This document shows positions 26,410-34,066 of a stretch of DNA of 64,000 nucleotides, one piece after another. A program made the translations under genes and the position numbers. The stretch's first letter is position 1, and every line of letters starts with the position of its first letter. This DNA is from Martelella alba (GTDB lineage: Bacteria > Pseudomonadota > Alphaproteobacteria > Rhizobiales > Rhizobiaceae). The stretch lies in the NCBI RefSeq assembly GCF_006516955.1, contig NZ_VHLG01000013.1, positions 82,130 to 146,129 on the forward strand, in the 5' to 3' direction. Below the pieces are notes generated by a model. That model was given only the letters and a program-made list of their open reading frames with translations. It was not told the DNA's origin and searched no databases.

Positions 26410-26478
26410 CCCGCATTGAGAGTGTGCAGATCCCGCTGGTCAGACTGCGGGGTCTGCAAGTCGTCGTTTTTTGGCAGA

Positions 26479-26505
26479 AATGGTCTGGTGAAATCGTCAA
26501 ATTGG
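26479..26505 (+). promoter_or_regulatory. Putative MocR operator, copy B
   Basis: AATGGTCTG (26479) and ATTGGATAT (26501), 22 bp apart, 106 bp before the DAO-family oxidase gene. GTCAAATTGGATATCACGA is identical in copies A and B, which is far more than chance for two separate intergenic regions. Confidence 0.68.
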
Positions 26506-26610
26506 ATATCACGAGCCATCCATTTCTCTCATACGGTTTTCTTAACGAAGATCAAGACCGTCAGATGCCCGGCAACCGAGCGGACAGGCCACTGAACATA
26601 GGAAAATCGC

Positions 26611-27918
26611 ATGCGCGCCGCGCAACCAAGCACAACGCCATACTGGCACATGGATCTGGGCCCTGCTCCCGCCACCCTATCAGAGCCGCGCAAACAGGCG
26701 GATCTGGTGATTGTCGGTTCTGGCTACACGGGTTTGAATACCGCACTGGTTGCCGCGCGCGGCGGACGCTCCGTTCTTGTGCTTGATGCCGAGGCACCAG
26801 GTTTTGGCTGCTCAACGCGCAATGGCGGTCAGATCAGTACCAGCGTGAAACCGTCGCTTTCGACGCTGGCGGCGAAGTTCGGAGAACGAAAGGCCCGTGC
26901 CATTCGCAAGTCCGGTGTCGATGCTCTGGACTGGTTCGGCCAGTTTGTCGCCGCTGAGGGCTTCGACTGCGATTTCGAGCGCAATGGCCGCTTTCATGCC
27001 GCCCATACGCCCGAGCATTACGAGGTCCTTGTGCGGGAAGCGGAAAAGCTGCGGCGTGACGAAGGTATCGAGACCTTTGCCGTGCCACGCGCAGAGCAAC
27101 ACAAGGAGCTCGGCAGCGACACCTATCACGGCGGCGTGGTCTATCCGAAACATTGTGCGCTCCAGCCGGCAAAATATCACCGCGCCCTGATGCAGCGGGC
27201 GCTTGAGGCAGGCGTCGAGATCGCCGGACATTGCCGTGTCACAGCGATCGAGCGCCAGGGTAGCGGCTTTGAGGTGAGAACGGAAAGAGGGCCGGTTTCG
27301 GCGCGCAACGTTCTGGTGGCGACCAATGGTTACACGACTGGCGCGACGCCGTGGCTCAAGCGCCGTGTGATCCCGATCGGCAGCTATATGATCGCCACCG
27401 AGGAACTGCCCGAGGGCGTGGTCGACCGCCTGTTTCCGACCGGGCGGATCGCCAGCGATACCTGCAAGGTGCTTTACTATTACCGTGCCAGCCCTGACCG
27501 GAAGCGCATTCTCTTCGGTGGCCGCGTCTCGGCTTCCGAGATGGATCCGGCGGTCAGCGGGCCGAGGCTACGAGACGCGATGATCCGGATCTTTCCGGAA
27601 CTGACGAGCGCTGCGATCACCCATTCCTGGACCGGGTTCGTAGCCTACTCGTTTGATGAACTGGCCCATACCGGCTGCCATGACGGGGTCCATTACGCGC
27701 TTGGCTATTGCGGCTCCGGTGTTTCAATGGCGAGCTATCTCGGCATGAAGGCAGGGTTGAAGATACTGGGATCGTCGGAAGGGAAGACCGCCTTTGACGA
27801 CCTGAAGCATCCGACCCGCCCGTTCTACTTCGGCAAGCCCTGGTTCCTGCCCGCAGCCGTAACCTGGTACCGCTTCGTCGACAAACACCCCTGGGCCGGG
27901 GGCAAGCCGCACGTCTAG
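26611..27918 (+). CDS. FAD-dependent amine oxidoreductase (DAO family, PuuB-like)
   Basis: A 435-residue flavoprotein with the N-terminal dinucleotide fold VIVGSGYTGLNTALVAARGG and the substrate-side motif GCSTRNGGQIS typical of PuuB-type gamma-glutamylputrescine oxidases and related enzymes. The C-terminal GYCGSGVSMASYLG closes the FAD site. Such enzymes oxidise a primary or secondary amine to an imine that hydrolyses to an aldehyde and ammonia or a smaller amine. Product aldehyde could go to the ALDH encoded at 20894-22369. It heads the operon with the polyamine-type ABC transporter and the GMC enzyme. No puuA (glutamine synthetase-like) is nearby. Confidence 0.88.
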   Translation: MRAAQPSTTPYWHMDLGPAPATLSEPRKQADLVIVGSGYTGLNTALVAARGGRSVLVLDAEAPGFGCSTRNGGQISTSVKPSLSTLAAKFGERKARAIRKSGVDALDWFGQFVAAEGFDCDFERNGRFHAAHTPEHYEVLVREAEKLRRDEGIETFAVPRAEQHKELGSDTYHGGVVYPKHCALQPAKYHRALMQRALEAGVEIAGHCRVTAIERQGSGFEVRTERGPVSARNVLVATNGYTTGATPWLKRRVIPIGSYMIATEELPEGVVDRLFPTGRIASDTCKVLYYYRASPDRKRILFGGRVSASEMDPAVSGPRLRDAMIRIFPELTSAAITHSWTGFVAYSFDELAHTGCHDGVHYALGYCGSGVSMASYLGMKAGLKILGSSEGKTAFDDLKHPTRPFYFGKPWFLPAAVTWYRFVDKHPWAGGKPHV

Positions 27919-28002
27919 CGGCACGCGACCCGAATATCAAAACAGATGGCGGATCTGAGCATAACGAGAAAATCGAAAACTCTAAAAAGAGAAAGAGGGA
28001 AA

Positions 28003-29046
28003 ATGAACAGCAGATTGACTTTGACACTGATTGCAACGCTCCTTGCCTCATCGGCAATGGCGCAGGACAACGAATTGACGGTCGCCTCCTGGGGCGGCTC
28101 GTTTCAGGACGCTGAAAGCAAGGCGCTTTTCGAGCCGGCCGCCAAGGCGATGGGCATCGACCTGACGCAGGAAACCTATAGCGGCATGTCGGATGTCCGC
28201 TTGCAGGTGCAGACAGGTCAGGTGACTTTCGACCTGGTCGCCAGCGGCACAGGCTCGGCGGCGCGGGCTGGCGCAGAAGGCCTGCTCGAACCGATCGATT
28301 ACAACGTCGTCGACGTTTCCCATTTCCTGAAAGGCACTTATTCCGATTATTGCGTCGGCAGTGATGTATTCTCGACAACTTACGCATGGAATACCGACAC
28401 CTACGGCGAAGACGGTCCCGATAGCTGGGCCGATTTCTGGGACACCGAGAAGTTTCCCGGCAGCCGCGCCTATCGCGGCAACAGCGTCGCAGGCGCACTG
28501 GAACCAGCCTTGATGGCTGATGGCGTCGCGCCGGAAGACGTCTACAGCGTTCTCGATTCCGAAGCAGGTATCGAGCGCGCGATTGACAAGATTCGCGAAC
28601 TAAAGCCGCATATCGAGGTCTTCTGGACATCCGGCGCCCAGCAGGCACAGCTGATGAAGGATGGTGAGGTGGATATGACCACCGGCTGGAACGGCCGCTT
28701 CGGCAACGCCGCCAAGGACGGCGCCAAAGTTGCCTACAGCTTCAATCAGGGACTGTTCGACGTTGACTGCTTTGCCATCCCGAAGGGCGCACCGCACAAG
28801 GATCTGGCGATGAAGTTCCTGGCCGAAATTTCCAAGGCTGAGTACCAGGACGACCTGCCGAAATACATCTCCTATGGTCCCACCAACACGCAGGCCTATG
28901 AAACAGGCGAGATTTCGCCGGAAGTTGCCGCAACGCTTCCGTCCTCGCCGGAAAATGCCGCCAAACAGCTTCCGATCTCGCTTGACTGGTATATCAAGTG
29001 GGAAACGACAGCCAATGAAATGTATCAGGACATGCTGACCGAATAG
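28003..29046 (+). CDS. Polyamine-type ABC solute-binding protein
   Basis: A 347-residue periplasmic protein of the SBP_bac_8/PotD group with a Sec signal peptide (cut near SAMAQD) and the opening ELTVASWGGSFQDAESKA. That WGGSF form is typical of opine/polyamine/unknown-amine binding proteins in rhizobia, rather than the NWSDYI form seen in potF at 9684. RBS GAGGGA is just upstream of ATG 28003. A GC-rich stem-loop follows and then the ATPase gene. Confidence 0.9.
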   Translation: MNSRLTLTLIATLLASSAMAQDNELTVASWGGSFQDAESKALFEPAAKAMGIDLTQETYSGMSDVRLQVQTGQVTFDLVASGTGSAARAGAEGLLEPIDYNVVDVSHFLKGTYSDYCVGSDVFSTTYAWNTDTYGEDGPDSWADFWDTEKFPGSRAYRGNSVAGALEPALMADGVAPEDVYSVLDSEAGIERAIDKIRELKPHIEVFWTSGAQQAQLMKDGEVDMTTGWNGRFGNAAKDGAKVAYSFNQGLFDVDCFAIPKGAPHKDLAMKFLAEISKAEYQDDLPKYISYGPTNTQAYETGEISPEVAATLPSSPENAAKQLPISLDWYIKWETTANEMYQDMLTE

Positions 29047-29071
29047 TAGTCCATGCCTGAGCGTGCAAAAA

Positions 29072-29107
29072 GGGGGGTGGAGCGCTCTGTGCTGGTGCCC
29101 GCCCCCC
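29072..29107 (+). terminator. Intercistronic stem-loop after binding-protein gene
   Basis: GGGGGGTGG and CCCGCCCCCC flank a 17-base loop region 26 bp after the binding-protein stop. It is one of four such structures placed after binding-protein genes in this window. Confidence 0.5.
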
Positions 29108-29148
29108 GCAATGCTGCATATCCAATCCTTGAAGCTCCCCTGGGAGGA

Positions 29149-30243
29149 ATGGCCTTGACGGCTCGAAATACCGAAGCGCTGCCAATTAGCGTCAGCCACA
29201 TCACCAAGACTTACGGGAAAGTTCACGCGCTCGACGATGTCTCACTGGAGGTCAGGAGCGGTGAATTCCTGACCCTGCTCGGCCCGTCCGGCTCGGGCAA
29301 AACGACGCTTTTGATGGTGCTGGCAGGGTTTACCAGGCCTGACAGCGGCAGCCTGAAATTCGGCGATCGCGAAGTGATCCGCCTCGCTCCGCACCTGCGC
29401 GATGTCGGCATGACGTTTCAAAACTATGCGCTGTTTCCGCATATGACCGTGGCTGGCAATGTCGCCTATCCACTCAAGCTGCGGAAAGTGCCCAAGGCCG
29501 AGATCGCCACGCGGGTTGAGCGCGCCCTGGAAACCGTGCAGCTCGGCGGCTATGGCAATCGCCGCATCACCCAGCTTTCCGGCGGTCAGCGCCAGCGTGT
29601 CGCGCTTGCCCGATCGATCGTTTTCGAACCCCGCATTTTGCTGATGGACGAGCCGCTCTCGGCGCTCGACAAGAAGCTGCGCGACCAGATGCAGATCGAG
29701 CTTCGCCATCTGCACGAAAAGCTCGGCATGACCACAGTCTATGTGACCCATGACCAGCGTGAGGCGCTGACCATGTCCGACCGCATCGCCGTTGTGAACC
29801 ATGGCCGGATCATGCAGCTGGCCGCCCCGCGCGATCTCTACGAACAGCCCGCCAACCGTTTCGTTGCAGACTTTATCGGCGATTCAACCTTCCTTTCGGT
29901 GCAGCGCACCGGCAAGGGCGTCGCCTTTGGCGATATGCCGCTGAAGATTGCCGGTTCCGTACCCGAGGCAAAAGACCTGCAGTTGATGATCCGCCCGGAG
30001 CGCATCACGCTCGCCCGCGACAATAACGGCGAAAGCAGCAACCGGTTTGAAGCCATTGCCCGCGAAGTGGTCTATCAGGGCGACAGCTATCTGCTGCAAT
30101 CCGAGCTGTCGGATGGAACGCTGATCACCATGCGCGGCGCCGTGCGCGGCGCCAATCTCTCGGTCATGCCATCGGTCGGTGACAAGGTAATGCTCAACCT
30201 CGAACCTGATGACGCGGTTGTCATCGACGGAAGCGAGGACTGA
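29149..30243 (+). CDS. Polyamine-type ABC transporter ATPase
   Basis: About 364 residues: Walker A GPSGSGKTT, signature [14 protein letters not shown], Walker B LLMDEPLSALDKK, H-loop VTHDQREAL and a C-terminal TOBE domain. The start is uncertain. GGAGG at 29143-29147 is only 1 nt from ATG 29149 but 7 nt from TTG 29155, so TTG may be the real start; an ATG at 29053 would place the start within the stem-loop. Partner of the binding protein and the two permeases that follow. Confidence 0.9.
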   Translation: MALTARNTEALPISVSHITKTYGKVHALDDVSLEVRSGEFLTLLGPSGSGKTTLLMVLAGFTRPDSGSLKFGDREVIRLAPHLRDVGMTFQNYALFPHMTVAGNVAYPLKLRKVPKAEIATRVERALETVQLGGYGNRRITQLSGGQRQRVALARSIVFEPRILLMDEPLSALDKKLRDQMQIELRHLHEKLGMTTVYVTHDQREALTMSDRIAVVNHGRIMQLAAPRDLYEQPANRFVADFIGDSTFLSVQRTGKGVAFGDMPLKIAGSVPEAKDLQLMIRPERITLARDNNGESSNRFEAIAREVVYQGDSYLLQSELSDGTLITMRGAVRGANLSVMPSVGDKVMLNLEPDDAVVIDGSED

Positions 30244-30244
30244 C

Positions 30245-31138
30245 ATGGCCGCATCCCTTGCCAAACACACCAATGCAGCGGGGCTGAAGCATGATGAGCG
30301 TATCGAGAAGCTGAAGCTTTTCGGCCTCAGCGCACCCGCATTGCTGATCGTTTTCGTGGTTCTCGTGATCCCTGTCGGCTGGTTGTTTTATCTGTCCTTC
30401 ATCGGCGCGGATGGCAGCTTTTCGCTTGAGAACTATGCGCGGATGATCAGTCGCAGTTCCTACCGCCGCATCTTCGAGATGACCTTCGAGGTCAGTGTCT
30501 TCACCACCGCTCTGACGATCCTGATCGGCTATCCGATGGCCTATTTTCTGGCGCAGCTGCCCAACCGCCTCGCCAGCATTTTCATGATTGCCGTCTTGCT
30601 GCCCTTCTGGACATCGCTTCTTGTGCGCACCTATGCCTGGCTGGTGCTGCTGCAAAAACAGGGACTGATCAACCAATGGGCCATTTCGCTCGGGCTCTGG
30701 GATGAGCCGATCAAGATGGTCCATGACATGACCGGCACGCTGATCGGCATGGTTCATATCATGCTGCCCTTCCTCATCCTGCCCACCTTCAGGGCGATGA
30801 AGGCGATTGACCGGGACCTGATGAAGGCCGCAGCCAATCTGGGCGCCTCCCCGAAACATGCGTTCTGGACCGTGTTTTTCCCGCTGACCATTCCCGGTCT
30901 CTTCGCCGGAGCGCTGATGGTCTTCATTCTCTGCCTCGGCTTTTATGTCACGCCGGCGGTTCTCGGCGGGGGCAAGGTCATCATGGTGTCGATGAAGATC
31001 GTTTCCAATATCGAGATGTTCGTAAATTGGGGGGCTGCGAGTGCGCTGGGCGTCGTGCTGCTGGTGATGACCATGGTTATCCTCTGGATCGCCTCGAAAT
31101 TCCTCAACCTCGACCAGATTGCCGGAGGCGGACACTGA
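30245..31138 (+). CDS. Polyamine-type ABC permease 1
   Basis: A 297-residue PotB-like permease with six helices; the EAA loop is LMKAAANLGASPKHAFWTVF. The motif LLPFWTSLLVRTYAWLVLLQ is a strong PotB/PotH family mark. ATG 30245 starts one base after the ATPase stop. Its last base overlaps the next start codon (TGATG arrangement), so the two permeases are coupled. Confidence 0.92.
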   Translation: MAASLAKHTNAAGLKHDERIEKLKLFGLSAPALLIVFVVLVIPVGWLFYLSFIGADGSFSLENYARMISRSSYRRIFEMTFEVSVFTTALTILIGYPMAYFLAQLPNRLASIFMIAVLLPFWTSLLVRTYAWLVLLQKQGLINQWAISLGLWDEPIKMVHDMTGTLIGMVHIMLPFLILPTFRAMKAIDRDLMKAAANLGASPKHAFWTVFFPLTIPGLFAGALMVFILCLGFYVTPAVLGGGKVIMVSMKIVSNIEMFVNWGAASALGVVLLVMTMVILWIASKFLNLDQIAGGGH

Positions 31139-31962
31139 TGCTGAAATGGCTTGATACCCCGGCGACCGAAACACAGGTCACCCATGGCGGCAGGCTCTGG
31201 CTCTACGCTCTGGCAACACTGATCATCCTGTTTCTTGTCGTGCCGACGCTGATCGTCGTTCCAATGTCGTTTTCCGACAGTCAGTATCTTGAATTTCCAC
31301 CGAAGCATTGGTCGTTTCGGTGGTATGAGCACTATTTCAGCTCCGATGAATGGATGCGCGCGACCTGGACATCGATCAAGGTTGCAATCCTGACAATGCT
31401 GGTTGCGACGCCCGTTGGCGTACTCGCCGCCTATGCCTTCCATACGGCGAAACTTTCATTCGTGCGGATCGCCTTTGTTCTGCTGATCACGCCGATGATG
31501 GTGCCGGTCGTGCTTGTGGCTGTCGGGGCGTTCTATGTCTATGTCAAGCTGCACATTCTCTATACGGTCACCGGCCTGGTTCTGGCACACACCGTGCTGG
31601 CTTTGCCGCTGGTGGTGATCGTCAGCGGCTCTGCCTTCAGGTCCTTCGACATGGCACAGGAAAACGCCGCACGCTCGCTCGGCGCGCCACGGTGGAAGGC
31701 CTTTCTGACCGTGACCCTGCCGCAGATCCGCTTTGCCGTGGTCACCGCAGCATTGCTGTCCTTCCTCACCTCGTTTGACGAGGTGGTCGTGGCGATGTTC
31801 ATCTCCGGCGGCGACAATCCAACACTGACGCGCAACATGTTCAATGCGCTCAGAGACCAGATCGACCCGACGATCGCCTCCATCTCGACAATCATGATCC
31901 TGGTCACGACCGCGATGATGGTGCTGGCGCAGGTCTTTGGCGGCAACAGGTCTTCCGAGTGA
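31138..31962 (+). CDS. Polyamine-type ABC permease 2
   Basis: A 274-residue PotC-like permease. After the first helix comes PKHWSFRWYEHYFSSDEW, the family's conserved stretch, and the EAA loop is AQENAARSLGAPRWKAFLTV. The start ATG 31138 overlaps the previous gene's stop. Forms the channel with permease 1. Confidence 0.92.
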   Translation: MLKWLDTPATETQVTHGGRLWLYALATLIILFLVVPTLIVVPMSFSDSQYLEFPPKHWSFRWYEHYFSSDEWMRATWTSIKVAILTMLVATPVGVLAAYAFHTAKLSFVRIAFVLLITPMMVPVVLVAVGAFYVYVKLHILYTVTGLVLAHTVLALPLVVIVSGSAFRSFDMAQENAARSLGAPRWKAFLTVTLPQIRFAVVTAALLSFLTSFDEVVVAMFISGGDNPTLTRNMFNALRDQIDPTIASISTIMILVTTAMMVLAQVFGGNRSSE

Positions 31963-31978
31963 GTGCAAGGAATATCAT

Positions 31979-32335
31979 ATGACTAGACTTGAAGCGTTTG
32001 CCGCCCTTGCCGATGTGGCGCTCGGCCCCTTTCAGCCAAAGCCAACAAGGCTGACGGACGGACAGGAGGAAGCCTCTGCCATGCTTTGGTCTTCGCCAGA
32101 CGGCTCGACAAAGATCGGCGTGTGGGAATGCACGCCGGGCCGCTTTACCGCAGATCGAACCAAGGCGGGCGAATATTGCCAGATCATCTCCGGCAGAGCC
32201 ACGGTGAAGAATGCTGACGGAAGTGGCGGACGGACGGTTTCAGCCGGCGATCTTCTTGTCCTGCCACAGGGCTGGACAGGTGAGTGGGAGATCCATCAGC
32301 ATGTCCGCAAGCTCTTCATCATCGAGGCACGCTGA
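31979..32335 (+). CDS. Small cupin-domain protein (DUF861/EutQ-like)
   Basis: A 118-residue single cupin. Conserved parts are [35 protein letters not shown]. The cupin metal-binding His set is not intact (the first motif lacks the usual HxH), as in many DUF861 proteins. Genes of this type recur beside amine-oxidase and polyamine transporter genes, but no reaction is established. Located 16 bp after the second permease gene and 4 bp before the GMC gene, so it belongs to the catabolic operon. Confidence 0.82.
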   Translation: MTRLEAFAALADVALGPFQPKPTRLTDGQEEASAMLWSSPDGSTKIGVWECTPGRFTADRTKAGEYCQIISGRATVKNADGSGGRTVSAGDLLVLPQGWTGEWEIHQHVRKLFIIEAR

Positions 32336-32339
32336 TCCC

Positions 32340-33956
32340 ATGGCGACGTTCGATTTCATCATCATCGGGGCTGGTTCCGCCGGCTCCGTGCTCGCCAACC
32401 GGCTGTCGGAAAATGGCCGCTATTCGGTCCTGCTTCTGGAGGCGGGCGGCTCTGACCGCTCCTTCTGGCTGATGATGCCAATCGGTTATGGCAAGGCATT
32501 TTATGACAAGCGCTATAACTGGATGTATATGACCGAACCGGATGAAGGGCTTGGCGGGCGCCCCTCCTACTGGCCGCGTGGCAAGGCGCTTGGCGGCTCC
32601 AGCGCCATCAATGCGATGATCTTCGTGCGCGGGCATCGCTCGGATTTCGATGGCTGGGCGGCGATGGGCAATCCCGGCTGGGGGTTTGACGATGTCCTGC
32701 CCTATTTCAAGAAGCTCGAAAGCAATGATCGCGGTGCAAATGACATGCGCGGCGGTGATGGTCCGCTCACGATCGAAAGCAAGGATAAGGATATCCACCC
32801 GACCTGCGGCAATTTCATAAGAGCGAGCACCGAAGCAGGCTTTGCCGAGAATGACGATTTCAACGGAGCGTCTCTAGAAGGCGTCGGCATTTACCAGATC
32901 ACCACCAGGGGTGGCATGCGCATGTCGACAGCGCGTGCCTATCTGCGCCCGGCGCTGAAACGCAAAAATCTCAAGGTCGAAACCCATGCGTTCGCCGAAA
33001 AGATCCTCTTCGACGGCAACAGGGCTGTTGGCGTCCGATACCGTCAAAACGGAACCATGCATGAGGCAAGCGCGCGCCGGGAGGTGATTGTTTCGGCCGG
33101 CGCCATCAACTCGCCTTTGCTGCTGCAGCATTCCGGCATCGGACCGGCCACATTGCTGCAACGCCATGGCATTGCGGTTGTCACCCCGCGCGAAGGCGTT
33201 GGCCGGCACCTGCAGGATCATCTCTGCATCGACTACATGTTCACCGCGAAGGTGCCGACGCTGAACGACCAGCTGTCACCGCTTTCGGGGCGCATGCGTT
33301 TTGGCCTGCAATATCTTCTGACGCGGACCGGCCCCTTGTCGCTCGGCATCAACCATGCAGGCGGTTTTGTCCGCTCGCGTCCTGGGCTTGATGCCCCGAA
33401 TATGCAGCTTTTCTTCTCGCCGATGAGCTATTCAAAGGCGCCGCCCGGCGAACGCCCGCTGATGCGGCCTGACCCGTTTTCAGGCTTTCTTCTCGGTGTA
33501 CAGCCGACCCGGCCGACGAGCCGGGGATATCTGGAAATCAGAAACCCGGACCCGCTTTCAGCGCCGGTCATCCATCCGAACTATCTTTCGACGGAATTTG
33601 ACCGGCAGGAAATGATTGCCGCCTCCCGCCTTGTGCGACGACTGGCCGAAACGCCCTCTCTGGCCGCAATCATCAAGTCGGAAGTTGAACCGGGACCGGA
33701 TGTGCGCTCAGATGAAGAACTGCTTGAAGATGCGCGCAAACGTTCCGGCACGGTTTTTCATCCGGTCAGCACATGCCGCATGGGCCCGGATCCCGAGACG
33801 GATGTCGTCGATGCATCACTGCGGGTTTACGGAACCGAGGCGTTGCGGGTGATCGATGCCTCGATCTTTCCGACGCTGACCTGCGGCAACACCAATGCGC
33901 CAACCATCATGGTCGCAGAGAAGGCGGCCGATCTGGTTCTGGCCGGGCAGCGCTGA
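32340..33956 (+). CDS. GMC-family FAD alcohol dehydrogenase
   Basis: A 538-residue glucose-methanol-choline oxidoreductase. The FAD fold [16 protein letters not shown] starts at residue 6; the PROSITE-type signature appears as [15 protein letters not shown]; catalytic His is in [10 protein letters not shown] and the Asn in GNTNAPTIM. Relatives oxidise choline, alcohols or sugar alcohols to aldehydes. There is no signal peptide, so it is cytoplasmic or membrane-associated. As last gene of the operon it may oxidise the hydroxyl end of the imported amine, with the product going to the aldehyde dehydrogenase. Confidence 0.92.
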   Translation: MATFDFIIIGAGSAGSVLANRLSENGRYSVLLLEAGGSDRSFWLMMPIGYGKAFYDKRYNWMYMTEPDEGLGGRPSYWPRGKALGGSSAINAMIFVRGHRSDFDGWAAMGNPGWGFDDVLPYFKKLESNDRGANDMRGGDGPLTIESKDKDIHPTCGNFIRASTEAGFAENDDFNGASLEGVGIYQITTRGGMRMSTARAYLRPALKRKNLKVETHAFAEKILFDGNRAVGVRYRQNGTMHEASARREVIVSAGAINSPLLLQHSGIGPATLLQRHGIAVVTPREGVGRHLQDHLCIDYMFTAKVPTLNDQLSPLSGRMRFGLQYLLTRTGPLSLGINHAGGFVRSRPGLDAPNMQLFFSPMSYSKAPPGERPLMRPDPFSGFLLGVQPTRPTSRGYLEIRNPDPLSAPVIHPNYLSTEFDRQEMIAASRLVRRLAETPSLAAIIKSEVEPGPDVRSDEELLEDARKRSGTVFHPVSTCRMGPDPETDVVDASLRVYGTEALRVIDASIFPTLTCGNTNAPTIMVAEKAADLVLAGQR

Positions 33957-34022
33957 AAAGCCCGGCAGCTCTTGCACCGAAGCGATATGCAAGACCCGCA
34001 TGCGGTCGGAGCGACCTTCTGC

Positions 34023-34059
34023 ACCCGCCCGCACCGGCCAATGGGTGCAGGCGGGTTTT
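34023..34059 (+). terminator. Rho-independent terminator after the GMC gene
   Basis: ACCCGCC (34023-34029) and GGCGGGT (34050-34056) followed by TTTTC, 67 bp after the stop. An overlapping second pairing, TGCACCC / GGGTGCA, is possible. It also separates the convergent M16 peptidase gene. Confidence 0.7.
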
Positions 34060-34066
34060 CTTCCGA

